Shown here piece by piece: positions 1-8,362 of a stretch of DNA of 64,000 bases. Origin of the DNA: LC029 sp036676475 (GTDB lineage: Bacteria; Bacillota; Bacilli; Aneurinibacillales; RAOX-1); assembly GCA_036676475.1 (NCBI GenBank), contig JAKFCU010000077.1, forward strand, positions 62,001 through 126,000, given 5' to 3'. Numbering within the stretch: the stretch's first letter is position 1; the number at the start of each line of letters is the position of its first letter. The notes beneath the pieces were generated by a model that saw nothing but the letters and a program-made list of their open reading frames with translations, did not search any database and had not been told where the DNA came from. A program made the position numbers and the translations under genes.

Positions 1-38
1 AGGATCCAGCACAGAGGCCAGATCCTTCTAAATATTAC

Positions 39-1424
39 TTAAGCACTATGAGTAACATGATCTCCGACTTCTCGTGCAGAAGAAACTTTGATAACCTTCC
101 ACATGTTGAAAGCAAAAATTATAGCAGATAACCCAACGATCGCTCCACCGACTACACGTGCTTGTAAATACGGCGTAATGGCTTCACGAACAGTATAGAA
201 GTTTTGTCCATCCATCGCACCTTCGATTATACCGGCAATGGTTAATGGGATAAACATGGCTAAGAATCCAATTAAGACTGTCCAATAATGTAAATTTGCG
301 AGCTTTTCATCATAGCATTTACCCCAGTAAGTTTGAGCAATCCAATACACGATACCAAACATACCAAAGGAAATAAACCCAAGCAAGGCAAGATGAGCGT
401 GTCCAACAACCCATTGAGAACCATGAACGAAGTCATTAATAAAACGAATGGACTGAGAAGATCCCTGTAAACAGTTCATGACATAGAAAATCATAGTGGT
501 AATAACGAACTTACCAGGAACACCAAGCGATTTCTTACTGCTTCGAATGCTTACGATAATAATATAAAACCAAATGAAGGTAGGAATTAACATCCCAACA
601 CTTGTCCATTCTCCTGCTAGCTTCCAGAACATATTGACTGGTGCATCTTCGTATAGAAGGTGGTGCAATGAGGAAGGAGGAATGAAAAAGGCTACACACC
701 AAAAGTGTATTTTACTTAAAACTTCAGGATACGCATGTTTATCTAATGTTCCTGTCATACGTGGAACCATAAAATAGAAGATACCCTGCATACCAAACAT
801 GAACCAGCCATTCACTTCATTATGGGCAAAACTCCAGATGGCTAGATTATCCCGAACTCCCTCCCATGGAAGGTTAGACCAAACAAAGTTTAGACCGAGA
901 TAAAGTACAGAAAGTAAGGAAAAGTTAAGCACAGCTGAAAATTGTGGAACAGTACCCTTGAAGACAGTCATGAAAATGTTTGTTGCAAAAATAACCCATA
1001 CAAGAGCAATGGCAATATCCACATACCAGACTGGCTCTAAATATTCACGTCCATCGATTTGTCCCGATAGAACAGTTACAGCTACTAGGGCAATACCTAC
1101 ATGCATTAAGTAATAGTGCAGGTTACCTAAAGCTTTGCTATACAGATCACGCTTTACTTCCCTTGGGATAATGTAATACAATCCACCCATAAGGACCATA
1201 GAAAGCCAACCAAAGATAATCACTTGCAAATGAAGTGCTCTCATATGAATGAAATTTAGAAATTCAGGTACAATTCCCGGTTTTATATAATCTACCGCCA
1301 TCACCATACCTACAATGGCAACCAGGACAAGATAGAATGCAGCTGTTAAGATAAACTTTTTGGCGACATTATCTGCATCTTTAAAATTAGCAAATGATTC
1401 ACGATTGCTCAAATTTGTTCCCAC
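39..1424 (-). CDS. NorB/CcoN-like heme-copper oxidoreductase subunit (probable nitric oxide reductase)
   Basis: A 461-residue membrane protein with about 12 hydrophobic segments. It belongs to the heme-copper oxidase superfamily and is closest in pattern to CcoN/NorB. Visible metal-ligand motifs are an early His in RALHLQV, HNEVNG (helix VI), the SSLHHLLY His pair and GHAHLALLG near the C-terminus. In CcoN an active-site Tyr sits in helix VII (HFWALIFLYIW). The aligned stretch here is HFWCVAFFIPP, so that Tyr is absent, as in NO reductases. The Glu in HNEVNG may serve proton or substrate chemistry. A cytochrome c gene lies 18 bp upstream and nirK and nos genes are in the same island, so NO reduction is the best reading. 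The exact NOR subfamily is not assigned. Confidence 0.8.
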   Translation of the reverse strand: MGTNLSNRESFANFKDADNVAKKFILTAAFYLVLVAIVGMVMAVDYIKPGIVPEFLNFIHMRALHLQVIIFGWLSMVLMGGLYYIIPREVKRDLYSKALGNLHYYLMHVGIALVAVTVLSGQIDGREYLEPVWYVDIAIALVWVIFATNIFMTVFKGTVPQFSAVLNFSLLSVLYLGLNFVWSNLPWEGVRDNLAIWSFAHNEVNGWFMFGMQGIFYFMVPRMTGTLDKHAYPEVLSKIHFWCVAFFIPPSSLHHLLYEDAPVNMFWKLAGEWTSVGMLIPTFIWFYIIIVSIRSSKKSLGVPGKFVITTMIFYVMNCLQGSSQSIRFINDFVHGSQWVVGHAHLALLGFISFGMFGIVYWIAQTYWGKCYDEKLANLHYWTVLIGFLAMFIPLTIAGIIEGAMDGQNFYTVREAITPYLQARVVGGAIVGLSAIIFAFNMWKVIKVSSAREVGDHVTHSA

Positions 1425-1442
1425 CTTTTCTTATTATTGAGA

Positions 1443-1829
1443 TTAGCGTTGAATTGGGGTCTTAAATTCACTTAACCATGAAGAAAGGACTTTGATTTCA
1501 TCATCGGTAAGCTTGTCTTCAAAAGCAGGCATGATCGCTGTTCCTTTGCGAATGAAGGTTTCAATGGCTTGCGGATTCAAACGGGCACCGACATCATCCA
1601 ATTCAGGTCCTGTTACCTGACTTTGCTGTCCACGATAGCTATGGCAAGCATAACATCCAGCAGCTTTGAATATTCTGTCCCCTTCTTTTTGAGTCTCAGT
1701 TGTCCCCCAATAAGGTGCGCCATGGTCTGCGGGAAGTCCTTTATCAACCGTTGTGAAACCAGTGACAAAGAATAGAAGTAAAAATAGTGTTCCTCCCCCA
1801 ACATAGGTTAATAAGCTCTTCATGTACAT
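1443..1829 (-). CDS. Membrane-anchored monoheme cytochrome c (NorC-like)
   Basis: A 128-residue protein with one N-terminal membrane anchor (about residues 4-24) followed by a class I cytochrome c domain. The heme site is CYACH near residue 59 and the distal Met is probably in AIMPAFEDKL. It ends 18 bp before the NorB-like gene, so the two are almost certainly co-transcribed as a NorBC-type pair with this subunit donating electrons. Two in-frame ATGs (1829 and 1823) both fit the AAAGGAAGG ribosome site; the second gives MKSLLTYV. Function beyond electron transfer is inferred from position. Confidence 0.85.
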   Translation of the reverse strand: MYMKSLLTYVGGGTLFLLLFFVTGFTTVDKGLPADHGAPYWGTTETQKEGDRIFKAAGCYACHSYRGQQSQVTGPELDDVGARLNPQAIETFIRKGTAIMPAFEDKLTDDEIKVLSSWLSEFKTPIQR

Positions 1830-1855
1830 CCTTCCTTTCTGGTTATCTGAAGAAA

Positions 1856-3142
1856 TTAGTAAACGTAGTAAACCGTTTTGGTTGAATCGATTTCCTTTCC
1901 GTCTGAATTAAGAAGACGGACTAGGATCGTATATCTGCCTGAGTTCAAAGCTTGATCCGGTTTAATAGATACAGATTGAACGGTCTTGCTAAGCGGATTC
2001 AATTCAAGTTGAGCTGGAGTAATGGAAAATCCCCCATTCGTGGAATGAGCTGCCGCTGATGCCCCCTGCCGGCTAATATCTACGGACTCAAGTTCTACTT
2101 TTACTGCAACCTCGGATTGGGTTCGATTAGAAATCTCTAGTGTATATGTTGAATCGGCAGCTTGCTTCGTTTGACCCGTAGCTTGCTCCATTGTGATTCC
2201 TAAATCAATTCCGTCATCCAGGACCACTCCAACAAGCAGAATGGCTGTAAAAAGAGCGAATACACCACCAAGTCCTAAGGTCTTCAAATCAAGAAAGCCT
2301 GGTTTTTTTTGCAAAGCTAAAGGTTCAATCGGTTTAAAACTGAAAGACAAGCTATTAATCGAACCTTTTTGAATTCCCTTAGCGGCAAGCTTTTCAGCCT
2401 TCACTCCACAAGCCACAATACACTCTGCACAGCTGATACAGGGATCTGATTGGATGAGCTGCCTCGGCTTTAGATTCATCAGACAAGCCTGATCACAGAG
2501 TCCACAATCAATACATTGATCAGGATCAAAAGAAATGCGTAAGGCTAGATTTTTTTGTGCTTTCTGCTGCATGATTCCATATGGACAAATGGTTTGACAA
2601 AAGCTATGTCGAATAATGAGCAGATCAATTAGTCCAAAAGCACTAAATTTTGCAAATAGTACCAAGAACCAAGTTGGTGGACCCAGTGTGATCCAGGACC
2701 ACATAACTTTCGGAGCAACAAAGTAAGAAACCAATACCGAATAGAAGGCAAACATGATTGGGATAGCAATCATGAGCAGAAGAATGATTTCAACCAACAA
2801 TTTGCCTTTTTTCTTTGGATCCTTAAGCCTTTTCATTCTTTTCCATTTGTTAACAATATTGCCTCCTATTTCAGACCAGGTTGTTTGAAAGCATAACCAA
2901 CCACAAAAAATCCGGCCGAAATTTCTGGCAACTAAAGCCAAAATCAAAATAGAGAGTACAAATGCGATTAGAGCTAAATATAGCTGATTGATGAAGAAAA
3001 ATTTTCCTAAAATGACAAATCTACTTTCAGCCATATCCAAACGGAACAGGTCGAGTATAGGTACCGATGTCATAATTGCAAGAAATAACAATTGGGTGAA
3101 GTGACGTGTACGACTCACCTTTTTTATTGACAATTCATTCAC
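1856..3142 (-). CDS. FixG/CcoG-like polyferredoxin with C-terminal Ig-like domain
   Basis: A 428-residue membrane iron-sulfur protein. It has about five membrane segments, cysteine motifs CGWLC and CQTICPYG in the membrane part, then two ferredoxin-type motifs (CIDCGLCDQAC and CISCAECIVAC), another hydrophobic helix near residue 290 and a beta-rich Ig-like tail typical of FixG/CcoG/RdxA. Known relatives reduce copper during cbb3 oxidase assembly or pass electrons to periplasmic reductases (NosR, NapH). It sits 27 bp upstream of the norC-like gene, so it probably serves metal-centre assembly or electron supply for this NOR or the copper enzymes. An Fnr-like box lies about 95 bp upstream. Confidence 0.8.
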   Translation of the reverse strand: MNELSIKKVSRTRHFTQLLFLAIMTSVPILDLFRLDMAESRFVILGKFFFINQLYLALIAFVLSILILALVARNFGRIFCGWLCFQTTWSEIGGNIVNKWKRMKRLKDPKKKGKLLVEIILLLMIAIPIMFAFYSVLVSYFVAPKVMWSWITLGPPTWFLVLFAKFSAFGLIDLLIIRHSFCQTICPYGIMQQKAQKNLALRISFDPDQCIDCGLCDQACLMNLKPRQLIQSDPCISCAECIVACGVKAEKLAAKGIQKGSINSLSFSFKPIEPLALQKKPGFLDLKTLGLGGVFALFTAILLVGVVLDDGIDLGITMEQATGQTKQAADSTYTLEISNRTQSEVAVKVELESVDISRQGASAAAHSTNGGFSITPAQLELNPLSKTVQSVSIKPDQALNSGRYTILVRLLNSDGKEIDSTKTVYYVY

Positions 3143-3235
3143 TTCCTATGTTTGAGCTCCCTGTGCACAGTAATTGCTCGTATAAGGATGGTGATTTATC
3201 CTGAATCCATCATATTTCTTCTCCATACATCGGGA

Positions 3236-3251
3236 TGTGATATCAATCACG
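3236..3251 (-). promoter_or_regulatory. Fnr/Crp-type operator upstream of fixG-norCB
   Basis: The plus strand reads TGTGATATCAATCACG, matching TGTGA-N6-TCACA except for the last base. It lies in the 261-bp gap between nosF and the FixG-like gene, about 95 bp before the latter's start. Activation of the fixG-norC-norB transcript by a Crp/Fnr regulator under low oxygen or NO is inferred. Confidence 0.6.
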
Positions 3252-3403
3252 TAGTTTGAATCGTTCAAATTTTCGACTTAGATAGATAATTATCATTTAA
3301 ACGTTTGACAGAGTAACTATTATAATTAAAGTGTATAAGTGGGACGCCGAAAATACCCGATGAAAAAACCGGGTATTTCTACAGCTAATATGAATCCCCT
3401 TTT

Positions 3404-4135
3404 CTAAAAGGCAAGCGCGTTCCCCTGCATGTTCTTGTTCTGGACAAAGGAAAGAAACACCTCGTCTAATGTCTCACATCGACACTGCCGATAGATTTCT
3501 TCTAAAGCACCACAGGCTTTCATTTCCCCCTCAAAAATAAAGGCGACACGGTCAGCGATATCTACCACATCACGCATGATGTGGCTAGATAGCAGAATGG
3601 ATTTTCCTTCCTTCTTTAATTCTTCAATAATCGATTTAAATTCAATCACCCAAAACGGATCTAATCCATTGGTCGGTTCATCAAAAATGAAGAGATCGAC
3701 CTCCGGTAATAGAGATTGAGCCAAATTAAGTCTTTGAGCCATCCCTTTGGAAAAGGATCCGATCTTATCATTTCGTTTGTCCCATAGCCCTACTCTTGCT
3801 AAAACCTTTTGTATCTTCTCCGGACTTGCTTTAACAAAGGCACCGTAGTACTGAAGAATTTCTATTGGCGTTAATTCATTTTGAAAATTCATATGATCTG
3901 GCATATAACCAAACTTTTTTTGTGAGTTGGTATAGAATGTAAATTCCCCAGTCGAGGGAGCTAGTACACCTACTAGCATCTTGATCAGTGTACTTTTACC
4001 CGCTCCATTCCCACCGCAAAGGACAATACACTCCCCTTGATTTATATCTAAATGGAAAGGCAGTAATACTGCTTTTTTTTGATAGCTCTTGGATAGATTT
4101 GAAATGCGTGCGATAAGATTGTTCAATATACTCAC
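3404..4135 (-). CDS. nosF: NosF-like ABC transporter ATPase
   Basis: A 243-residue ABC ATPase with Walker A GGNGAGKST (near residue 43), signature SFSKGMAQR, Walker B LFIFDEPTNGLDP and a switch His in SSHIMRD. NosF pairs with NosY and periplasmic NosD to handle a copper- or sulfur-related step in maturation of copper enzymes such as N2O reductase. The start overlaps the nosY stop, so the two are translationally coupled. The annotated start is GTG at 4135; a TTG three codons in (4126) is better spaced from the GAGGTG site. Confidence 0.85.
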   Translation of the reverse strand: MSILNNLIARISNLSKSYQKKAVLLPFHLDINQGECIVLCGGNGAGKSTLIKMLVGVLAPSTGEFTFYTNSQKKFGYMPDHMNFQNELTPIEILQYYGAFVKASPEKIQKVLARVGLWDKRNDKIGSFSKGMAQRLNLAQSLLPEVDLFIFDEPTNGLDPFWVIEFKSIIEELKKEGKSILLSSHIMRDVVDIADRVAFIFEGEMKACGALEEIYRQCRCETLDEVFLSFVQNKNMQGNALAF

Positions 4136-4962
4136 CTCTTTCTGCTAATCATTGAAGCGGATAAAAATAAAAAGAGTATAATGATGGTCAATAATGAACT
4201 AAACACTGCAAGGCTTAGCATCCCACTCTTTCCCCATTCAGTAAGAATTAGAAATTCCGGACCGAATATATAAGTTGCATTTAACTCGTGTATGACCCAG
4301 ATTCTTATAGATTCGATAGGATTAAGCAAAACCGCAGCAAACATACCTTTCAGTTTTAAATGATAAGGAATGAGCGATATGACAAGAAAGAGAAGAAATT
4401 CAAAAAGAAACACCATAAAACTCCATACGAGAATGGAATAGGAAAATGATTGGGTACGGGTGGAGCTGATGGTCGCGATAAATAAAGAAATACTAGCAAA
4501 TACAAGAACAAGTAATATATTAAGCAATAGAAATATTGTGAGGATGGAAATATTAACTATGTTTTGTTTAAATAAAATGATCCCGAAAATCCCGTAAGCG
4601 ATGACCAAGGATGCGATAAGCGAAGAACATAGGGATATATATTTACTCATCACATATAATATGGAAGACGATCGATAAGTCTGGTATAGAGATAGTCTAC
4701 CTTCCTCTTTATCGCTCACAAGTGAGTTGGTTCCAAGGATCAGACAAATCATAGGGATAATCCATAGCGATAGATTAATGAGCATAGCAATGGATCGATT
4801 ATAGGCCTGACCGCTTGAGTCTCCTCCACTAGTCTGCAATCCATAAAAATAGAGTAAAAAAGATAAAGCAAAAAATAATAAGGTAAAATTCAACAGCCAT
4901 TTACTTCTCATTAAGACACGCAGTTCGTGCCTAACCATCGTATGAAGCAAGGACCCGTTCAT
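4132..4962 (-). CDS. nosY: NosY-like ABC transporter permease
   Basis: A 276-residue ABC-2 type permease with six predicted membrane helices and an N-terminal MVRHELRVLMRSKW stretch typical of this family. It is preceded by a strong AAGGAGG site 8 nt before ATG. It forms the membrane part of the NosDFY complex. Its neighbours are nosL (58 bp upstream) and nosF (overlapping downstream). The family is diverse, so assignment rests on gene order as much as on sequence. Confidence 0.8.
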   Translation of the reverse strand: MNGSLLHTMVRHELRVLMRSKWLLNFTLLFFALSFLLYFYGLQTSGGDSSGQAYNRSIAMLINLSLWIIPMICLILGTNSLVSDKEEGRLSLYQTYRSSSILYVMSKYISLCSSLIASLVIAYGIFGIILFKQNIVNISILTIFLLLNILLVLVFASISLFIATISSTRTQSFSYSILVWSFMVFLFEFLLFLVISLIPYHLKLKGMFAAVLLNPIESIRIWVIHELNATYIFGPEFLILTEWGKSGMLSLAVFSSLLTIIILFLFLSASMISRKR

Positions 4963-5020
4963 CTCTATTCCCTCCTTGGCAAACCTAGGCTATGAAGGAT
5001 AGCCAGTTGATCTGAGTTGA

Positions 5021-5497
5021 CTATTTTTGATGTTCAGAATGCTCCTTCTTCAGTGATTTCACATCCATTTCCAATAACTCTTGGCTAGACATGACCTCAC
5101 CGCCGTGTTCTTTCTGATACTGATCTGCATCCTCTTTCTTGGAAAAAGCAATTAGGCCATAATTCATCGGAGTTTCTATATTCATCTCATGAACGAAAGA
5201 AGCTTGAGCGAATTCTATCCAATTTTTTGACTTCTGATCATGGACATAGGACACTTTTACTTTTTCCTTCGTTTCTTTTAGATACACAACTAAACATCCA
5301 ATATCATCAAATATTCTGGGAGTACCATCTTCTAGTAACGCTTGACTTGCTGCCATCTCATCTGCCACTCCCATATGGCAGGTATAACAGCTATCTTTAC
5401 CAAGATTGATTTGAATTGCGTTATATGTCTGTGAGGAACAACCTACGAGTACTAGGCTAATAACGATCAGGCTTAGAAATGTGGAAGAAATTTTCAT
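5021..5497 (-). CDS. nosL: NosL-like copper-binding lipoprotein
   Basis: A 158-residue lipoprotein with signal peptide and lipobox LVLVGC, followed by CYTCHM, where NosL proteins usually have a CxxC/CGM copper motif, and the NosL-typical YVHDQKSKNWIEFAQASFV and AFSKKEDADQYQKEHGG stretches. NosL delivers Cu(I) to apo-N2O reductase. Start chosen at 5497: this ATG overlaps the nosD stop as ATGA and has AAGGAGAG 9 nt upstream, whereas the longer reading begins inside nosD without a site. CYTCH also formally resembles a heme c motif, which is worth testing. Confidence 0.8.
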   Translation of the reverse strand: MKISSTFLSLIVISLVLVGCSSQTYNAIQINLGKDSCYTCHMGVADEMAASQALLEDGTPRIFDDIGCLVVYLKETKEKVKVSYVHDQKSKNWIEFAQASFVHEMNIETPMNYGLIAFSKKEDADQYQKEHGGEVMSSQELLEMDVKSLKKEHSEHQK

Positions 5498-6861
5498 CGA
5501 AAAACTCTCCTTGTAATCCAAAATTGAACAATGATAAGAGCAAAACCAGTTAAAAAGATGATGACACTCTCTATGGATTCAATGCCCATCTCCTTTTGTG
5601 GAATATTGCTTTTCTCAATCTCATTCATTATTTTCATGGGCTGTTCTAATGGAAATGAATCAACGATAAATATCTCTGTAGGAACGTGTGTATATTTTTC
5701 AATCATATTCCATAATTGAACGGCTGGACTTTCAAAAAAGAGCTGAAGCATAGGTTCTTTTTCGACAAGTGGATAAAATGCATTTCCACTCCGATACGAA
5801 TAATCCACCAATTGATCTCCATCCAGATCCATATGTTTCTGTTCATCCCAATAATTACCCTTGTTATCCAATTCGAATGTGTTCTTATTTGTTTTATCCG
5901 TTACAACCTGATGTATGTTTTTACGGAAATTATTTAAATAGATATTGTTTTCCGTAGCCTTCTCTCCCAATTCTAAACCGATGTTGTTCATAGAAATTTC
6001 ATTAAAGCTTACTTCGTTGCGCAAATCATTCAGCATGGAGATTCCTTTATGATTGTCCTGGACGATATTATGAGATATCACGGAATCAAATGTATCAAAG
6101 ATAAACATTCCTACTCCATCGATAGTCGTATTGGAATGAAGTAAATTCTTGACTAGGTTCAAATTGCGACTTTGCATGATCATACTTCCAATATGACTAA
6201 GCATAACTTCATTTTCAGCAATGACTACATTTTTAGAATCCATCGTGTGGATGCCATATCGGGCATGTTGAATTTGATTACCTACAATTTCATTAAAGTC
6301 TGAAAATGAATTGTAAATCCCATCTTGGACATAGGAAATTCGATTATTCAAAACACGTATTTGCTCCGCTTCATTAATATAGATTCCGTACCCTTTGTGC
6401 TTGTTACCATCATCGACAAAACTGCTGATCACATTATTTTCAATAATATGGCCATAGCTAGGCGTCGTTTGAATGCCATGAAATACGTTTTTAATCTCAT
6501 TATTTCGAATCGTTGCTTTATTGGACTTTACATATACTCCCGCGTTTTGGGTTCCCCCACCTTCGATTAGAAGGTTTTCTATGGTGATCCCCTCAGCCTT
6601 AAGAATGAGGACATGGCCGGTATCTACTCCCTGAAGCTTAGCTCCTTCCTCCCCTTTTAAAGTGACAGATTTGCTAACCGAAAAAGGACCGTGATAAATC
6701 CCTTTTTCTAAAATAATCACATCACCACTATTTGCTCTTTCCATGGCTTTAGTTAAGGTTTGATCATTCTGTACGTTTATTTCTTTAGCCTCTGCGTAAG
6801 AGAAAGGGATTAGGGCGAAGATGCCTAACAACCAAATGATAAAATCATTCTTTCTCATCAT
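5494..6861 (-). CDS. nosD: NosD-like periplasmic parallel beta-helix protein
   Basis: A 455-residue exported protein. It has a signal peptide, then a long right-handed beta-helix built from repeating N-rich turns (such as NNEIKNVFHGI, NNRISYVQDGI and NEISMNNIGLELG; CASH/NosD repeats), and a C-terminal membrane helix near residues 430-450. NosD works with NosF and NosY in copper-site maturation. The stop overlaps the nosL start. The gene lies 180 bp downstream of nirK, in the same direction and separated by a repeat copy and a weak stem-loop. Confidence 0.85.
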   Translation of the reverse strand: MMRKNDFIIWLLGIFALIPFSYAEAKEINVQNDQTLTKAMERANSGDVIILEKGIYHGPFSVSKSVTLKGEEGAKLQGVDTGHVLILKAEGITIENLLIEGGGTQNAGVYVKSNKATIRNNEIKNVFHGIQTTPSYGHIIENNVISSFVDDGNKHKGYGIYINEAEQIRVLNNRISYVQDGIYNSFSDFNEIVGNQIQHARYGIHTMDSKNVVIAENEVMLSHIGSMIMQSRNLNLVKNLLHSNTTIDGVGMFIFDTFDSVISHNIVQDNHKGISMLNDLRNEVSFNEISMNNIGLELGEKATENNIYLNNFRKNIHQVVTDKTNKNTFELDNKGNYWDEQKHMDLDGDQLVDYSYRSGNAFYPLVEKEPMLQLFFESPAVQLWNMIEKYTHVPTEIFIVDSFPLEQPMKIMNEIEKSNIPQKEMGIESIESVIIFLTGFALIIVQFWITRRVFR

Positions 6862-6873
6862 TTCACCTACTTT

Positions 6874-6921
6874 AAGAAAGCTACTAGCGTAGCCTTATAC
6901 GTATAATACTTCTGATATAAG
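6874..6921 (+). repeat. Copy 1 of ~50-bp interspersed repeat
   Basis: Begins AAGAAAGCTACTAGCGTAGC and continues with TACGTATAATACTT. It shares the GCTAC-TAGC-GTAGC mini-palindrome and CGTATAATACTT core with the other copies and lies in the nirK-nosD gap. Confidence 0.75.
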
Positions 6922-6981
6922 AGCTTCTATTGAAGCCTCTCCGAGGATGTCATCAAATCCATTTTTAGCGGAAACAGTTGA

Positions 6982-7003
6982 CCTCACTTTTTTCAAAGTG
7001 AGG
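6982..7003. terminator. Stem-loop in the nirK-nosD gap
   Basis: CCTCACTTT pairs with AAAGTGAGG (9 bp, 4-nt loop). A T-run follows only on the plus strand, so for the leftward nirK transcript it is at most an attenuating or processing hairpin. Confidence 0.4.
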
Positions 7004-7041
7004 CCGTTTTTACCTACCCATCATGTCGAGGGCACTATTTA

Positions 7042-8103
7042 TTAGTGGCTCATGGTTGCCTTTTGATCGTCTAGACCATCCTTGGTCACCTTCAAGATCG
7101 CTACAGCACCTTTTTGAGCATGATTGAACTGGTGGGTAACGATTGGATAGCTTCCTTCTTCCGTAACCGTGAACTCAACAACCGCACCGCCACTGGCTGG
7201 TAACATTACAGTTTGTAGTCCTTTTAGAAGGTTATGAGGATTTCCTTCAAGATACACATTGTCTAAAATTGTTCCCACGACGTGGAAGGAAGAAACTTCA
7301 CTTGGACCTACGTTGTTCACATAGAGACGTACACGATCTCCCACTTTCGCAAGCAATGGAGAGTCTTTGAGAGTAAACGTATCTCCGTTTGTATTCTGTT
7401 GATCTTTATGAAGGGCCTTTGTAGAGAATACAACTTGGGATGGCTCCCCATTCATCATGTCATTTAGATCATTTTCTTTGTACCATTCATTTTGAATCAT
7501 CACGTATTCTCGGTCAATTTCCTTGTCGGTTGGATAGCCGTTCTTTGGTTTAACAATGATCGTTCCATGCATACCATTTGCAATGTGGCTCAGTACAGGC
7601 TTCGTACCACAGTGATACATAAACACTCCCGGTCTGTTTGCCGGATAGGTGAAGGTTCCGGATTCATTTGGTTCCACATTGGCGAATTTCTTGCTCGGTG
7701 CTGCGTGTACCGCATGGAAGTCCATACTGTGTGGAATCTTTGGATCGATGTTTTTCAACGTGAAGTTAATGATGTCGCCTTCATTTACGACAACTAGCGG
7801 TCCTGGAGCTTCACCGTTATAGGTCCATGCGTTGTAGGTTTTTCCTTTCTCAATTTCGATATTGGTGATTTGGGATGTCATTTCGATATTGACTTGGTTT
7901 CCATCACGTTCAACTTTCATGGGGATTGGAGCTTGATTCAACTTTTCAGGTGCTGCACTGTTCGTTGTCGCTGTAGTAGCAGCTACTTTTTCTTCTTTAG
8001 GTGCTGCACTAGTATCCACTTTAGAACCACTGCAACCAGAGATAAGAATGCTTGAAGTCAAAAAGGTAAGGGAAAGGGCTAGAAGAGCTTTATTTTTTAA
8101 CAT
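7042..8103 (-). CDS. nirK: Copper nitrite reductase NirK, lipoprotein type
   Basis: A 353-residue two-cupredoxin-domain enzyme reducing nitrite to NO. It carries a signal peptide with lipobox LISGC and an Ala/Thr/Glu-rich linker, so it is anchored outside the membrane, as expected for Gram-positives. Ligand motifs are HSMDFHAVH (type 1 and type 2 His), MYHCG (His/Cys), LSHIANGMHG (type 1 His/Met) and VTHQFNHA in domain 2 (type 2 His). NO produced here would feed the NOR encoded at 39-1829. An Fnr box 211 bp upstream predicts anaerobic control. Confidence 0.93.
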   Translation of the reverse strand: MLKNKALLALSLTFLTSSILISGCSGSKVDTSAAPKEEKVAATTATTNSAAPEKLNQAPIPMKVERDGNQVNIEMTSQITNIEIEKGKTYNAWTYNGEAPGPLVVVNEGDIINFTLKNIDPKIPHSMDFHAVHAAPSKKFANVEPNESGTFTYPANRPGVFMYHCGTKPVLSHIANGMHGTIIVKPKNGYPTDKEIDREYVMIQNEWYKENDLNDMMNGEPSQVVFSTKALHKDQQNTNGDTFTLKDSPLLAKVGDRVRLYVNNVGPSEVSSFHVVGTILDNVYLEGNPHNLLKGLQTVMLPASGGAVVEFTVTEEGSYPIVTHQFNHAQKGAVAILKVTKDGLDDQKATMSH

Positions 8104-8286
8104 AGATAAATCCTCCTAATTAATTTTATATTTTTAATTGAAATTCATTTAAAAATCATCCGATAATTCCCCTGAAAAATTTTTCTACCTTTTTTCTCTG
8201 ATATTCTCAAATCAACCCCTCTAGATTCCGATCACTCATTGGATCAGTTTAATTTCACCATCCATAACAGTTGCTTGGTTTATGAG

Positions 8287-8329
8287 ATCGTATTTAATAG
8301 GGAATAGTTTTATTGTGATAAATATCACA
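8287..8329 (-). promoter_or_regulatory. Fnr-box promoter of nirK
   Basis: TGTGATAAATATCACA at 8314-8329 is a perfect TGTGA-N6-TCACA dyad with 7-bp arms. On the minus strand TACGAT (8292-8287) is a plausible -10, giving a start near 8280 with the dyad centred at -41.5, the class II position for Fnr-type activation. The implied nirK leader is about 180 nt. Confidence 0.7.
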
Positions 8330-8356
8330 ACATTTTTGTTAGGAAAATCATATAAT
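8314..8356 (+). promoter_or_regulatory. Rightward promoter using the same Fnr box
   Basis: The dyad at 8314-8329 also sits exactly 41.5 bp before a predicted rightward start near 8363, given a perfect TATAAT at 8351-8356. The box could therefore activate transcription in both directions: nirK leftward and an unannotated transcript rightward. Confidence 0.55.
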
Positions 8357-8362
8357 AAACTT

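Noticed and set aside
574..777. Plus-strand ORF inside the NorB-like gene
   Set aside because: Exact antisense of a well-supported heme-copper subunit; no ribosome site and no plausible domain.
7282..8055. Several plus-strand ORFs across nirK
   Set aside because: Antisense shadows; Cys/His-rich composition follows from the reverse complement of NirK codons.
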